From: Nitrospirota bacterium
Lineage (GTDB): Bacteria > Nitrospirota > UBA9217
DNA: 18,539 bases
Assembly (NCBI GenBank): GCA_013334545.1
Contig: JAAXXJ010000008.1
Span: forward strand, 8,077-26,615
Direction of reading: 5' to 3'
Part shown: positions 7,511 to 14,248 of the stretch, in pieces
Layout: each line of letters opens with the position of its first letter
Numbering within the stretch: the first letter of the stretch is position 1
The notes under the pieces: model-generated
What the model saw: the letters and a program-made list of their open reading frames with translations, nothing else
What the model was told of the DNA's origin: nothing
Databases searched by the model: none
Position numbers and translations under genes: made by a program

Positions 7511-7512
7511 CG

Positions 7513-8436
7513 TCACATCCAAAGGAAGAGGAGCGAAGCGGCCGCGATCCCTGCCGCCGCCGCGGCGTCCCTGCCGGCCAAAGGAGGCAGAGGACGAAGT
7601 TTCATGGCGCTGGTCATGCCCCGCGCCCTCATTGCACGAACGATGTCATCGCAGCGCAGCTGGCTCTTCCGGAACAGGAATGCGATCCTTCCGGACGTCC
7701 AGGCACGGGAATCGGCCGGCCGCTCCGGCCTGATCATCCTGCTCAACTTGGCCAAATGCATGTCGAACACGGTGGTCGTAAAGATCAGCAGGTACTTGAA
7801 TGCGAGGGTGATGGTCAGGAGAAAGACATCGGGCACCCGCAGGAACCGTAGCGCCCGGATAAACTCCATGAAGGGCGTCGTGGCAAGCACTAGGAGCGTC
7901 ACCGAGAGCGAGTTCAGCACGCGCATCGACAACATCGCGATGCGCCGCAGCCCTTCAGCCGTCACGCCGATCACGGCGGGAACAGCCACAGGACCGATCG
8001 TGACGTTCTCGCCGATACGCCAAAGAGGCAAGATGATCTCCCCGGGCGTTACAATATTGCAGGCCGCCGGCAAAGCAAGAAGGAACCCGAAGAGAAAGGT
8101 CAGGAGCAGGATCCTTCCGTAATGGCTTATGAGCGGGATTCGAGACAGCGCTGCGAGGCCGAGCAGGAATACCGCGATCATAGCCTCGGGCAAAAGTGCC
8201 CTCTTGACGCTCACCACGATGACCACGACGATCAGCAACAGGACCTTGACCCTCGCATCGACCGACTGCAAAAGGCCGGCGGATGAGGATATCTGCGCCT
8301 GCAGGAATGCCGTGCGCAGAACGGATGCTGCATGGACGGCGCTCTTTTCGATCACTGCCGTTTTCAGGGAACCGGCGGCAGCTTGGTACGCCCTCGGTTC
8401 AGGCTGCTCAGTCAGAAATGAAGGGATATCGGCCAA
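7513..8436 (-). CDS. nikQ: ECF transporter transmembrane component (cassette 2)
   Basis: A T component of about 307 residues. A ~65-residue hydrophilic leader precedes the first membrane segment, followed by several hydrophobic helices, a CbiQ-like core (ATTPFMEFIRALRFLRVPDV) and the C-terminal Arg motif MRARGM that contacts the ATPases. I favour a TTG start at 8436: AGAGGGA lies about 7 bases upstream and the resulting start LADIPSFL fits the family's short leader. The frame stays open to 8538, but the upstream ATGs lack an SD. It is separated from the barrel gene by 306 bases and has a candidate promoter at 8510-8538. The first of the two Arg motifs usual in T components is not evident. Confidence 0.85.
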   Translation of the reverse strand: MADIPSFLTEQPEPRAYQAAAGSLKTAVIEKSAVHAASVLRTAFLQAQISSSAGLLQSVDARVKVLLLIVVVIVVSVKRALLPEAMIAVFLLGLAALSRIPLISHYGRILLLTFLFGFLLALPAACNIVTPGEIILPLWRIGENVTIGPVAVPAVIGVTAEGLRRIAMLSMRVLNSLSVTLLVLATTPFMEFIRALRFLRVPDVFLLTITLAFKYLLIFTTTVFDMHLAKLSRMIRPERPADSRAWTSGRIAFLFRKSQLRCDDIVRAMRARGMTSAMKLRPLPPLAGRDAAAAAGIAAASLLFLWM

Positions 8437-8742
8437 TACGTTCCCTCTTCCATAAGAATGCGAGCAGCCATGCAGCACTGCAAGCGCTACCATGACTGCC
8501 CGCGAGACCATTATCGGGCATTTGTCGCACAGAGGCAAGCGCTGTTTTCTTCACACCAGGCTGCTTTCGTTCATGAAGTGCCGCATCTTTCTATGCAGTC
8601 AACGAACCGGCCTGCCGTTGATCCGCCTCCCCGAACCTCGGTCGACGATCCTCGCAGAAAAGAAGGAGGCCATGAGTCTTCAAACAAAGACGCCATGACC
8701 TCTAGGGAGGTGATTATGCTGCTGACACCGGTGACGCGCCTC
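8437..8742. other. 306-base gap between barrel gene and nikQ
   Basis: On the minus strand it holds a candidate nikQ promoter. On the plus strand it has two strong SD-ATG pairs (AAGGAGG before the ATG at 8672, AGGGAGG before the ATG at 8716). The first opens only an 8-codon frame and the second runs antisense to the barrel gene, so I do not call genes there. No terminator with a T-tract is visible after the barrel gene. Confidence 0.45.
8510..8538 (-). promoter_or_regulatory. candidate promoter of nikQ-nikO
   Basis: On the minus strand TTGCCT (8533-8538) and GATAAT (8510-8515) are 17 bases apart (4/6 and 5/6 matches). The predicted start near 8503 leaves a ~67-base leader before the TTG start at 8436. 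It would let the T component and ATPase be expressed without the NikR-controlled upstream genes. Confidence 0.4.
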
Positions 8743-9723
8743 CTAGAAGAAGAACGACAGCGTCGTGATGACGCGGTATTTCTCGAGACCCTCCGCGCCC
8801 TGCTGCTGATCCTGCTCGTTCAGGTCCTTCCATATCGGCAACTTCACGGAGAGCCCGAAGCTGGCGTTCTGGAGCGATGGCATGGCAATCCGCAGACCCG
8901 GCGACAGGTAGAGGATATCCCCACCTGTTGCGGTCAGCCCCTCGCCGTTCTCCTTATCACGGCCAAGATGCAGAAAATTAAACTCGAGAATCCCGTCGAA
9001 CTTTGATACAAAGCTTTTTGCATCACCACCGTAGAGCTCATAGACTGCCGCAAGGTTCGCACGCTGCTCTTTGCCGAACTGGAAGTTCTCTCGCTCAGTA
9101 AAGAAATCAGCGCTTAACTCAGCGTTCATGGTGAATGAACCGATTCGGTGTGCCGCGGCAAATCCCAAGGTATAGGCAGGCGCGCCGAATCCCGGCTGCA
9201 TGCCCGGATCGACGATCCCATTGATTTTTTTATGGAATTCGCCGGTCGGCATGCTCATCATGAATGACACGGTCATATAGGTCCGACGCGATCCCTCCAT
9301 GGTGACCGCCACATCCTCTCCGGTGTTCCGTGAGAAGCCGGCGCCCGGATCATGATGGAAGCCATACGTCAGTTGGAATTTCATATCGGACAGTCCGTCG
9401 TTCTGCCCCTGCTCCTGCCGTTTCACATAGTACGGTACGATAAAGGTGCCCATGACAGCCGGAGAAAATCCATAGCTGATGTTGGCATTCATGAAGGTGA
9501 AGGATGTCTTGTTGTCCGGCTTGGCCCAGTCAAATTGCTTCCACGCCACCTGCTCCGCGCGAAAACCGAGCACGAGCCCTCCTTCCGGCAGGGTCAACGG
9601 TGAAGCGGTCTCGATGGGGCTGCCGGGACCGAAGGCAAGGGAGACACCTCCGTGGTGCGCCAAGGCGGTGCAGGGTACGAGCAATGCAATCACAGCCAAC
9701 AACAGTCTTCCAAGCTTGATCAT
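8743..9723 (-). CDS. exported outer-membrane beta-barrel protein, cassette 2
   Basis: A 326-residue protein starting at the ATG at 9723, chosen over one 12 bases upstream because GGAGGAA sits 4 bases before it. A signal peptide ends in CTALA, so the mature protein would begin HHGGVSLAFG. The remainder alternates polar and aromatic beta-strand segments with turns and ends in TTLSFFF, a typical barrel C-terminus. It resembles the broad 'transporter'/MetA-pathway barrel group, which does not define a substrate. It follows the nikL stop by 16 bases, inside the NikR-controlled operon, so outer-membrane nickel entry is the simplest inferred role. Confidence 0.8.
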   Translation of the reverse strand: MIKLGRLLLAVIALLVPCTALAHHGGVSLAFGPGSPIETASPLTLPEGGLVLGFRAEQVAWKQFDWAKPDNKTSFTFMNANISYGFSPAVMGTFIVPYYVKRQEQGQNDGLSDMKFQLTYGFHHDPGAGFSRNTGEDVAVTMEGSRRTYMTVSFMMSMPTGEFHKKINGIVDPGMQPGFGAPAYTLGFAAAHRIGSFTMNAELSADFFTERENFQFGKEQRANLAAVYELYGGDAKSFVSKFDGILEFNFLHLGRDKENGEGLTATGGDILYLSPGLRIAMPSLQNASFGLSVKLPIWKDLNEQDQQQGAEGLEKYRVITTLSFFF

Positions 9724-9739
9724 GACTTCCTCCATAGGG

Positions 9740-10225
9740 TTAATGTGAGGCGCTTTGTGCTGCCTCGCTTTTTTGTTTTTTTCTTGACGAGATCAGGGCA
9801 TAGATCCCGAATATGCCGATGATGAGACTAATGCCAGTCACAAATTTCGTAAACTGGGCGACGAGCGGCTTATTGAACGATTCCAGGCCCAGGTCCTTGT
9901 CCACCTTGACTTCGGTCGTTACACCGTGATAGCCGTGGGCCGATTCTCCGAGGATCTTGATCTTCCAGATGCCCTGTTTGTCGGGCACAAATGCGACAAA
10001 ACCGTTCCGGTCGGTCCGGCCTGTTTGATGGGGAAGCTCTTCTCCCGGGCCGAACACCTCATATTCCGCATAGCTCGCGGGGTCCTGCGCACTGTAAAAG
10101 ATTTTGATGGCAATGCCCTTCTGCTGCACCTCATAGTTTACAGTGTGAGCGAACACGATGGATGTCATCACTAAGATTGAGGCGACGAACGACACGATGA
10201 ACAGGGAATACAATCCTTTTTTCAT
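9740..10225 (-). CDS. nikL: NikL-like periplasmic component of nickel ECF transporter
   Basis: A 161-residue protein with an N-terminal signal or membrane segment (residues ~5-26, ending IVFA before His27), a periplasmic beta-rich domain with GKTDxxG-like turn (GRTDRNGFVAFVP, 69-81) and HGYH at 97-100, and a C-terminal membrane helix (~127-146) followed by basic residues. This matches the NikL type of accessory component, which together with NikK replaces CbiN/NikN in a subset of nickel ECF systems. Its start overlaps the upstream stop as ATGA, with GAGGTG 6 bases upstream. The HGYH and the His at the predicted mature N-terminus are possible metal ligands (inference). Confidence 0.8.
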   Translation of the reverse strand: MKKGLYSLFIVSFVASILVMTSIVFAHTVNYEVQQKGIAIKIFYSAQDPASYAEYEVFGPGEELPHQTGRTDRNGFVAFVPDKQGIWKIKILGESAHGYHGVTTEVKVDKDLGLESFNKPLVAQFTKFVTGISLIIGIFGIYALISSRKKQKSEAAQSASH

Positions 10226-11619
10226 TTTTTCACCTCAAAGGTCAGGGTCGCCGTCATGCTGAGGGCATCGGCATCGGGATCATCCTTGATCTTTTCCTTG
10301 TACTCGACGGTGATGAGATTGAGACCGGCCGAGATCGGCACCTTGATGAGACCGTCCTTGTCCGTCGTTCCCCGTTTCGTATGATCGAACCCGATCACCT
10401 CGAGCCCTGCCAGCGGCTTGCCGCTTCCTAGGACCTTGACCGAAAGCTGATCGCCCGGCTTCGACGCGAAGGGATCGGACATCGGCGCAATCTCGAGCCG
10501 CATCCCGCCCGACGCCTCCTGGATGGTTGCGTTCCAGCTAAGCAGCGTTTTGGTGAAATAGAGCGAACGGACCGCCTCAACGACCCTGCTTGCCTTTCTC
10601 TTCGGAAGCTCCTTCCAGCCGTAGATCGTCTTCGACCAATAGCCGTTGTCGAGCTCGGCCATGACGGCTGCCGGCTGGCCCGCGATCTTGAGCGCCATCG
10701 CCTTGCTCCGCTGCTCCTTCTGCACGGCAAGGTCCTTTCCCTGGGCATCGACCGCCTTCAGCTTCGACACCTTAGAGGCCTCGAAGTCCATTGCCTGCTC
10801 ACCATGTCCGTAGAGGAGCAGGAGATCATTCCCCTTCTGTTCGATCAGATAGTCGTGAGCAGAAGCTGCCGGTACCTGCACGAGCAGCAATGATACTGTC
10901 ATTGCCAGAGCCATACCGATCCTCGTAGTCATTGTATTCCTCCCTTTCTGTAGAAAAGTGAACACCGCCGCCGTTACGACCGCCTCCAGCGCCCCGACAA
11001 GGGTCAGATGGGGGATCACGACTGCGGGGAACGTCACCGTAAGACCATAGGGGAAATAGCTGCTGCTCTGGCTGCCGTGTATCATCGGCTGGATTCCCAG
11101 TTCGAGCGCTGTCAGCACCGCCGCAACATTGATGCCGACATAGGACGCGAATGCCGTCCCCGCCGTGTTCACGATGAGCCCGAAACGATGCTGCTCCCCT
11201 TCCTTCCCGGCGCGCAGACGCCCGTTGACGGCAGCGATCAGACGATACGCACCGTAACCGGCAAAGGAGCTCGCAAAGGCAATATTGAAACAGTTGGCCG
11301 CTATCGCGGTCACGCCTCCGTCGCCGAACAGCAGCGCCTGGATCACCAGGGCCGTCGAAACGGCGATCACGGCGGTCCAGGGGCCGAGCAATATGGCAAT
11401 GAGCGTTGCTCCCGTTATGTGCGCAGTGGTGCCGCCGGGCAGCGGGACCGCAAAGATCATCGCCACGAAGCTGAACGCCGAAGCCATCGCCAGATGAGGT
11501 AACTGGGTCTCCTTCAGCTCCCTTTGCACCTTGCGCGCTGCATAGGACCAGATGCCGAGCATGGCCGCCCAAAGGCTCCCATAGGTTGGCGGTCCAAGAT
11601 ATCCATCCGGAATGTGCAT
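10222..11619 (-). CDS. nikM: NikM fused in frame to NikK-like (DUF4198-like) periplasmic domain
   Basis: A 465-residue frame. Residues 1-229 are NikM, the nickel-binding S component: N-terminal MHIPDGYL with ligand His2, TTAHITG with His67, GDGG and CFN motifs, and about seven membrane helices. The start at 11619 is fixed by this motif and by AGGAGGAGG just upstream. Residues 230-465 resemble a free-standing NikK: a signal-peptide-like segment ending AASA (230-254), then HDYLIEQKG and a DUF4198-like beta-rich domain ending in TLTFEVKK. No stop codon separates the halves, yet the second half has its own ATG at 10932 with GGGAGG 6 bases upstream. So either a fusion protein is made, with the signal as an extra helix, or NikK is also made separately. 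The gene lies 62 bases after the methyltransferase. Confidence 0.85.
   Translation of the reverse strand: MHIPDGYLGPPTYGSLWAAMLGIWSYAARKVQRELKETQLPHLAMASAFSFVAMIFAVPLPGGTTAHITGATLIAILLGPWTAVIAVSTALVIQALLFGDGGVTAIAANCFNIAFASSFAGYGAYRLIAAVNGRLRAGKEGEQHRFGLIVNTAGTAFASYVGINVAAVLTALELGIQPMIHGSQSSSYFPYGLTVTFPAVVIPHLTLVGALEAVVTAAVFTFLQKGRNTMTTRIGMALAMTVSLLLVQVPAASAHDYLIEQKGNDLLLLYGHGEQAMDFEASKVSKLKAVDAQGKDLAVQKEQRSKAMALKIAGQPAAVMAELDNGYWSKTIYGWKELPKRKASRVVEAVRSLYFTKTLLSWNATIQEASGGMRLEIAPMSDPFASKPGDQLSVKVLGSGKPLAGLEVIGFDHTKRGTTDKDGLIKVPISAGLNLITVEYKEKIKDDPDADALSMTATLTFEVKK
10930..10944 (-). promoter_or_regulatory. internal ribosome binding site and ATG at the NikM/NikK junction
   Basis: On the minus strand GGGAGG (10939-10944), six bases, then ATG (10930-10932) lies in frame inside the nikM-nikK frame. 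The ATG begins a complete signal peptide. This looks like the retained start signal of an originally separate nikK gene, and may still give an independent NikK. Confidence 0.55.
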
Positions 11620-11681
11620 CGTCCTCCTCCTGGTCTTCTCATACAAGCATTGGATCATAGCAGCCGAATGGCTGCCACACG

Positions 11682-12413
11682 TCAGCGGTCTCTTCGCTCC
11701 CACCAGAACATACCTATGGTCGAACGGTCTTCGACCCAATAATGCCCGTCGCGGAACGACAACCTCGAATGCACGTCGGATTGTTCCGAGAAAGAAAGCT
11801 CCCTTCCTTTCTTGAATTCCGCATGCTCCCACGCCTGATCGATATCATGATAGGCAAATGAGCTTTCAACCTCGTGATATTTCGCAAAGTGCAGATCGTA
11901 CCCATTATGTTCTATCTTGACGCTAAAGCGATCGGTAAGTTCGGTCGCGAGAAATAGTCGTTTCGGTTCCGCGTAAAAAGCTTTTTCGAGCGAGGTGTCG
12001 AAGCCGATACCGGTCAAATGCATGCTGTTACAGGCAAGGACGAGGTCCATGTCCCGAAAGTCGTCTTTGACCGGGATGTCCTCCCATTTTCTGTCATCAA
12101 CGGTGATCCAATCGATCCCTCGGACAAATGCCTGTTCATACAGTAGGCTGCGCATCCCGGTGGACGGCTCCAATGCAGTCACCTCACATCCTATGGCGCA
12201 GAGAGGAAGCGACAGAATCCCGTTTCCTGCACCGATATCGAACACTTTCCAGCCCGGCTCGACCATCGTCATCAGCATGTCGTTGATTATATCGTGGTAC
12301 CGGGTGTGCTCTATCCAGAGCCTGTACCAGCGGGCATACCCATCCCAGAATCCCACCGTTGCCGCCTTCGGACAGATCGACTTTTCCATATCAATCTCGC
12401 TTCCCTTGGTCAT
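11682..12413 (-). CDS. class I SAM-dependent methyltransferase, first gene of the NikR-box operon
   Basis: A 243-residue protein (235 if it starts at the ATG at 12389, which has purine-rich GGGAAGCGAGA upstream; the ATG at 12413 has no SD). Motif I of class I methyltransferases is clear, VFDIGAGNG at 57-65, followed by the acidic strand end ALEPS (80-84) and a DMDLVLACNSMHL segment typical of motif IV-V. The middle contains several aromatic and His residues (HTRYHD, EHNGYDLHFAKYHE). The substrate is unknown. It is the first gene downstream of a promoter with NikR boxes and upstream of nikM, so its product may act on nickel uptake or on a nickel-linked metabolite, but nothing in the sequence identifies the substrate. 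Confidence 0.85.
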   Translation of the reverse strand: MTKGSEIDMEKSICPKAATVGFWDGYARWYRLWIEHTRYHDIINDMLMTMVEPGWKVFDIGAGNGILSLPLCAIGCEVTALEPSTGMRSLLYEQAFVRGIDWITVDDRKWEDIPVKDDFRDMDLVLACNSMHLTGIGFDTSLEKAFYAEPKRLFLATELTDRFSVKIEHNGYDLHFAKYHEVESSFAYHDIDQAWEHAEFKKGRELSFSEQSDVHSRLSFRDGHYWVEDRSTIGMFWWERRDR

Positions 12414-12470
12414 AGCGAACCGGCATCGCTCAGCAAGGAGCGCATGCGCAGAACCAGGCTGAGCATGAGC

Positions 12471-12498
12471 GTGTTACAAAGTGGCTAATTAGTAACAC
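12471..12498. promoter_or_regulatory. NikR box 1, overlapping the promoter of the cassette 2 operon
   Basis: GTGTTAC (12471-12477), 14 bases, GTAACAC (12492-12498): a perfect inverted repeat of the form reported for NikR in Desulfobacterota-like bacteria. It covers the predicted -10 (12489-12494) and start region, so nickel-loaded NikR bound here should block transcription. Confidence 0.85.
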
Positions 12499-12517
12499 AT
12501 CGTATCAGGGCTGTCAA
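12489..12517 (-). promoter_or_regulatory. promoter of the methyltransferase-nikMK-nikL-barrel operon
   Basis: On the minus strand a perfect TTGACA (12512-12517) precedes TACTAA (12489-12494) by 17 bases. The weak -10 is embedded in NikR box 1. Predicted transcription start is near 12482, about 70 bases upstream of the first ATG. Confidence 0.65.
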
Positions 12518-12524
12518 GAGGGAT

Positions 12525-12551
12525 GTGCTACTTTATTTTATTTCGTAACAC
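12525..12551. promoter_or_regulatory. NikR box 2, upstream of the -35
   Basis: GTGCTAC (12525-12531), 13 bases, GTAACAC (12545-12551): one mismatch from a perfect inverted repeat, with the 13-base spacer also seen in NikR sites of this type. It lies just upstream of the -35 (12512-12517). The centre-to-centre distance to box 1 is about 54 bases, near five helical turns, so both sites face the same side of the DNA. Confidence 0.65.
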
Positions 12552-12714
12552 CCTATTTGAAGCCGGGGTTCCCCTTCTCCTCCTCGGTCATATCAGGCGG
12601 AGTTGCGCATCGGCTATAGTTCAGCGCACAGAGAAACTGTTGGTGTGAAATGCAGAAGAGCGAAATGCGTGGCGCGGGGGGGCGAGAATATGTGGTGTAA
12701 AGAACATGCACTAC

Positions 12715-12748
12715 GAGGTCCGCATAGTTCGATACCCATGCGGACCTC
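12715..12748. other. strong 11-bp hairpin downstream of nikR
   Basis: GAGGTCCGCAT (12715-12725) and ATGCGGACCTC (12738-12748) form a perfect 11-bp stem with a 12-base loop, 37 bases beyond the nikR stop. No T-tract follows directly on the minus strand, so it is an imperfect candidate for a nikR terminator. The rest of 12552-12784 shows nothing I can assign. Confidence 0.5.
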
Positions 12749-12784
12749 CTCGGCACATTTAATTTTGAAGAGTCTGTTTCGTGT

Positions 12785-13204
12785 CTACATGATTTCTTTG
12801 CCCGTCGTGGTCATGGTCAGTTTGCCGTGTTTGACACCGCGGGTCCCGATCAGCCGGTCAGCGATCTTCTTGATATCCTGACCCTTGCCTTTCACCACGA
12901 GGACTTCGAGACAATTATGCGGGTCCAGGTGTACATGGAGAGCAGAGATGATCTGTTGGAACGATTTGTGCTGCATGTCGGTCAGGGCATGTTCCAGTTC
13001 ACGAGTATGATGGTTGTAAACGATGGTGATGGTCCCCACTGTTTCCCTGTCTCCGGCCTCCCACTCCTCTTCGACCAGTTTTTCGCGAATGAGGTCCTGG
13101 ATGGCCTTGGAACGGTTGCTGTAGCCCTTGCGGGTCATCAAAGCATCGAATTTCGTGATCAGCGATTTTTCTATCGACATACCGAAACGCGTTATTCCTG
13201 CCAT
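12785..13204 (-). CDS. nikR: nickel-responsive transcriptional regulator NikR
   Basis: A 139-residue protein from the ATG at 13204, chosen because AGGAGG precedes it by 6 bases; an in-frame start at 13243 has no SD. The N-terminal ~45 residues are a ribbon-helix-helix DNA-binding domain (ITRFGMSIEKSLITKFD, then NRSKAIQDLIREKL). The C-terminal ACT-like domain carries the square-planar nickel site: His79, His90, His92 (LHVHLD) and Cys98 (HNCLE), equivalent to His76, His87, His89 and Cys95 of E. coli NikR. All metal ligands are present. Nickel-bound NikR represses uptake genes. The gene lies upstream of cassette 2 on the same strand, and a GTGTTAC half-site overlaps its own -10. Identification is firm. 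Confidence 0.96.
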   Translation of the reverse strand: MAGITRFGMSIEKSLITKFDALMTRKGYSNRSKAIQDLIREKLVEEEWEAGDRETVGTITIVYNHHTRELEHALTDMQHKSFQQIISALHVHLDPHNCLEVLVVKGKGQDIKKIADRLIGTRGVKHGKLTMTTTGKEIM

Positions 13205-13233
13205 ATTCCCTCCTGGAGCATTTTCGATAGACT

Positions 13234-13262
13234 TAAGTAACACGCCGTCCCCGTCTTGTCAA
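13234..13262 (-). promoter_or_regulatory. nikR promoter with overlapping NikR half-site
   Basis: On the minus strand TTGACA (13257-13262) precedes TACTTA (13234-13239) by 17 bases. GTGTTAC (complement of 13237-13243) begins 13 bases after the -35, exactly as in the cassette 2 promoter. The second half (GTAACAC) is missing at the expected distance, so autoregulation, if any, would be weak. Confidence 0.55.
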
Positions 13263-13331
13263 GTTCTATGTCCCCGCGTAAGACCTCTCGACAACCACAC
13301 CTTCTCTCCGATCGCTGCAGCTATTATCGCC

Positions 13332-13360
13332 TTGACAACAATGCATACCTCTGTTAATTT
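13332..13360 (+). promoter_or_regulatory. promoter of the plus-strand exported protein gene
   Basis: TTGACA (13332-13337) and TAATTT (13355-13360) are 17 bases apart. Predicted transcription start near 13367 leaves a leader of about 65 bases to the ATG at 13432. Confidence 0.55.
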
Positions 13361-13374
13361 ACGATCAGTCGTAA
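13359..13374. promoter_or_regulatory. operator-like palindrome at the predicted transcription start
   Basis: TTACGA-TCAG-TCGTAA is a perfect inverted repeat with 6-base arms and a 4-base spacer, centred on the predicted +1 of the gene at 13432. It does not resemble a NikR box. An unknown repressor site is plausible. Confidence 0.4.
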
Positions 13375-13431
13375 TTGCATGATACGATGTGAATAGTACC
13401 CAATCAAAAGAGCTGTCACAAGGAGGTCGTT

Positions 13432-14178
13432 ATGAAAAGGATCATCATCACCATGCTGCTTGTACTCGTCATGGCCATGCCTGCCTTAGCTAAGACCGAC
13501 ATCACCCTGCCGCCCAGCTTCACGCAGGACGATTTCAAGAACCTGACCCGTGATCTAGGACTGGCCATCAGCTACGTCCCTCTCGCAACGGCTGAGCCTC
13601 TTGGCGGAGTACTCCCGCATATCGACCTCGGCGTTGAAGCAACGAGCACCAGCATTGACAACAACGCTTCTTATTGGACAAAGATCTCCAATGTGCCCGG
13701 GAACAGCTCGATCCCGAGCAGCCTGGTCATGCCCAAGATCCATCTCCAGGTGGGCCTGCCGATCATCCCCATCGATCTCGGCATCGTCTACGGAGAGGCG
13801 CCGAGCACCAACATAAAGTATACCGGCTATGAGGTCAAATGGTCCATCCTGCAGGGCAGCGCCGTCTCGCCGGCCATCGCGCTTCGCGGGGCCTATACCA
13901 CGGTGACCGGCGTGACCGACCTGGATATCAGCACGAAGTCAGCCGACCTTTCAATCAGCAAGGGATTCGCGATGTTCACGCCCTATGCCGGCTACGGCAT
14001 GGTCTGGATCGACAGCAAGGAGAAGAGCTCTAACGTCACGCTCCAGGACGAGAGCCTCACCGAGAACAAGTGGTTCGTCGGTTGCAAGATCACCTTCTTC
14101 CCGCTCATGAACATGGTCGCTGAGGCTGACTTCGCCCAGGTGAACTCCTACTCGCTCCGTTTGAACATACACTTCTAA
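13432..14178 (+). CDS. exported outer-membrane protein, function unknown
   Basis: A 248-residue protein with a clear signal peptide (MKRIIITMLLVLVMAMPALA, then KTDITLP). The mature part alternates hydrophobic and polar residues in strand-length segments and ends in NSYSLRLNIHF, a typical barrel C-terminus with terminal Phe. AAGGAGGT lies 5 bases before the ATG. I do not recognise a specific family; it resembles small barrels annotated only as outer-membrane or domain-of-unknown-function proteins. It is divergent from nikR with its own promoter and a terminator, so it is monocistronic. A metal role is possible only from its position next to nikR. Confidence 0.8.
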   Translation: MKRIIITMLLVLVMAMPALAKTDITLPPSFTQDDFKNLTRDLGLAISYVPLATAEPLGGVLPHIDLGVEATSTSIDNNASYWTKISNVPGNSSIPSSLVMPKIHLQVGLPIIPIDLGIVYGEAPSTNIKYTGYEVKWSILQGSAVSPAIALRGAYTTVTGVTDLDISTKSADLSISKGFAMFTPYAGYGMVWIDSKEKSSNVTLQDESLTENKWFVGCKITFFPLMNMVAEADFAQVNSYSLRLNIHF

Positions 14179-14200
14179 GCGCCTGCTTTCGGAATACCTC

Positions 14201-14228
14201 AGCCCCCGGCATCCACCGGGGGCTTTTC
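14201..14228 (+). terminator. intrinsic terminator of the exported protein gene
   Basis: AGCCCCCGG (14201-14209), 6-base loop, CCGGGGGCT (14216-14224), then a short T-run (14224-14227). A perfect 9-bp GC-rich stem, 23 bases after the stop codon. Confidence 0.85.
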
Positions 14229-14248
14229 TGCTCCTACGCCCTTCCTCC

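Noticed and set aside
8716..9006. 96-codon plus-strand frame with a good SD
   Set aside because: It lies almost wholly antisense to the barrel gene's C-terminal part and its composition is that of a shadow frame.
12720..12745. tRNA-like TTCGATAC loop
   Set aside because: The surrounding bases do not form a T-arm or any other tRNA arm; it is the loop of the 11-bp hairpin.
12553..12756. 67-codon minus-strand frame after nikR
   Set aside because: Its start falls close to the 11-bp hairpin, there is no SD, and the sequence resembles no known protein.
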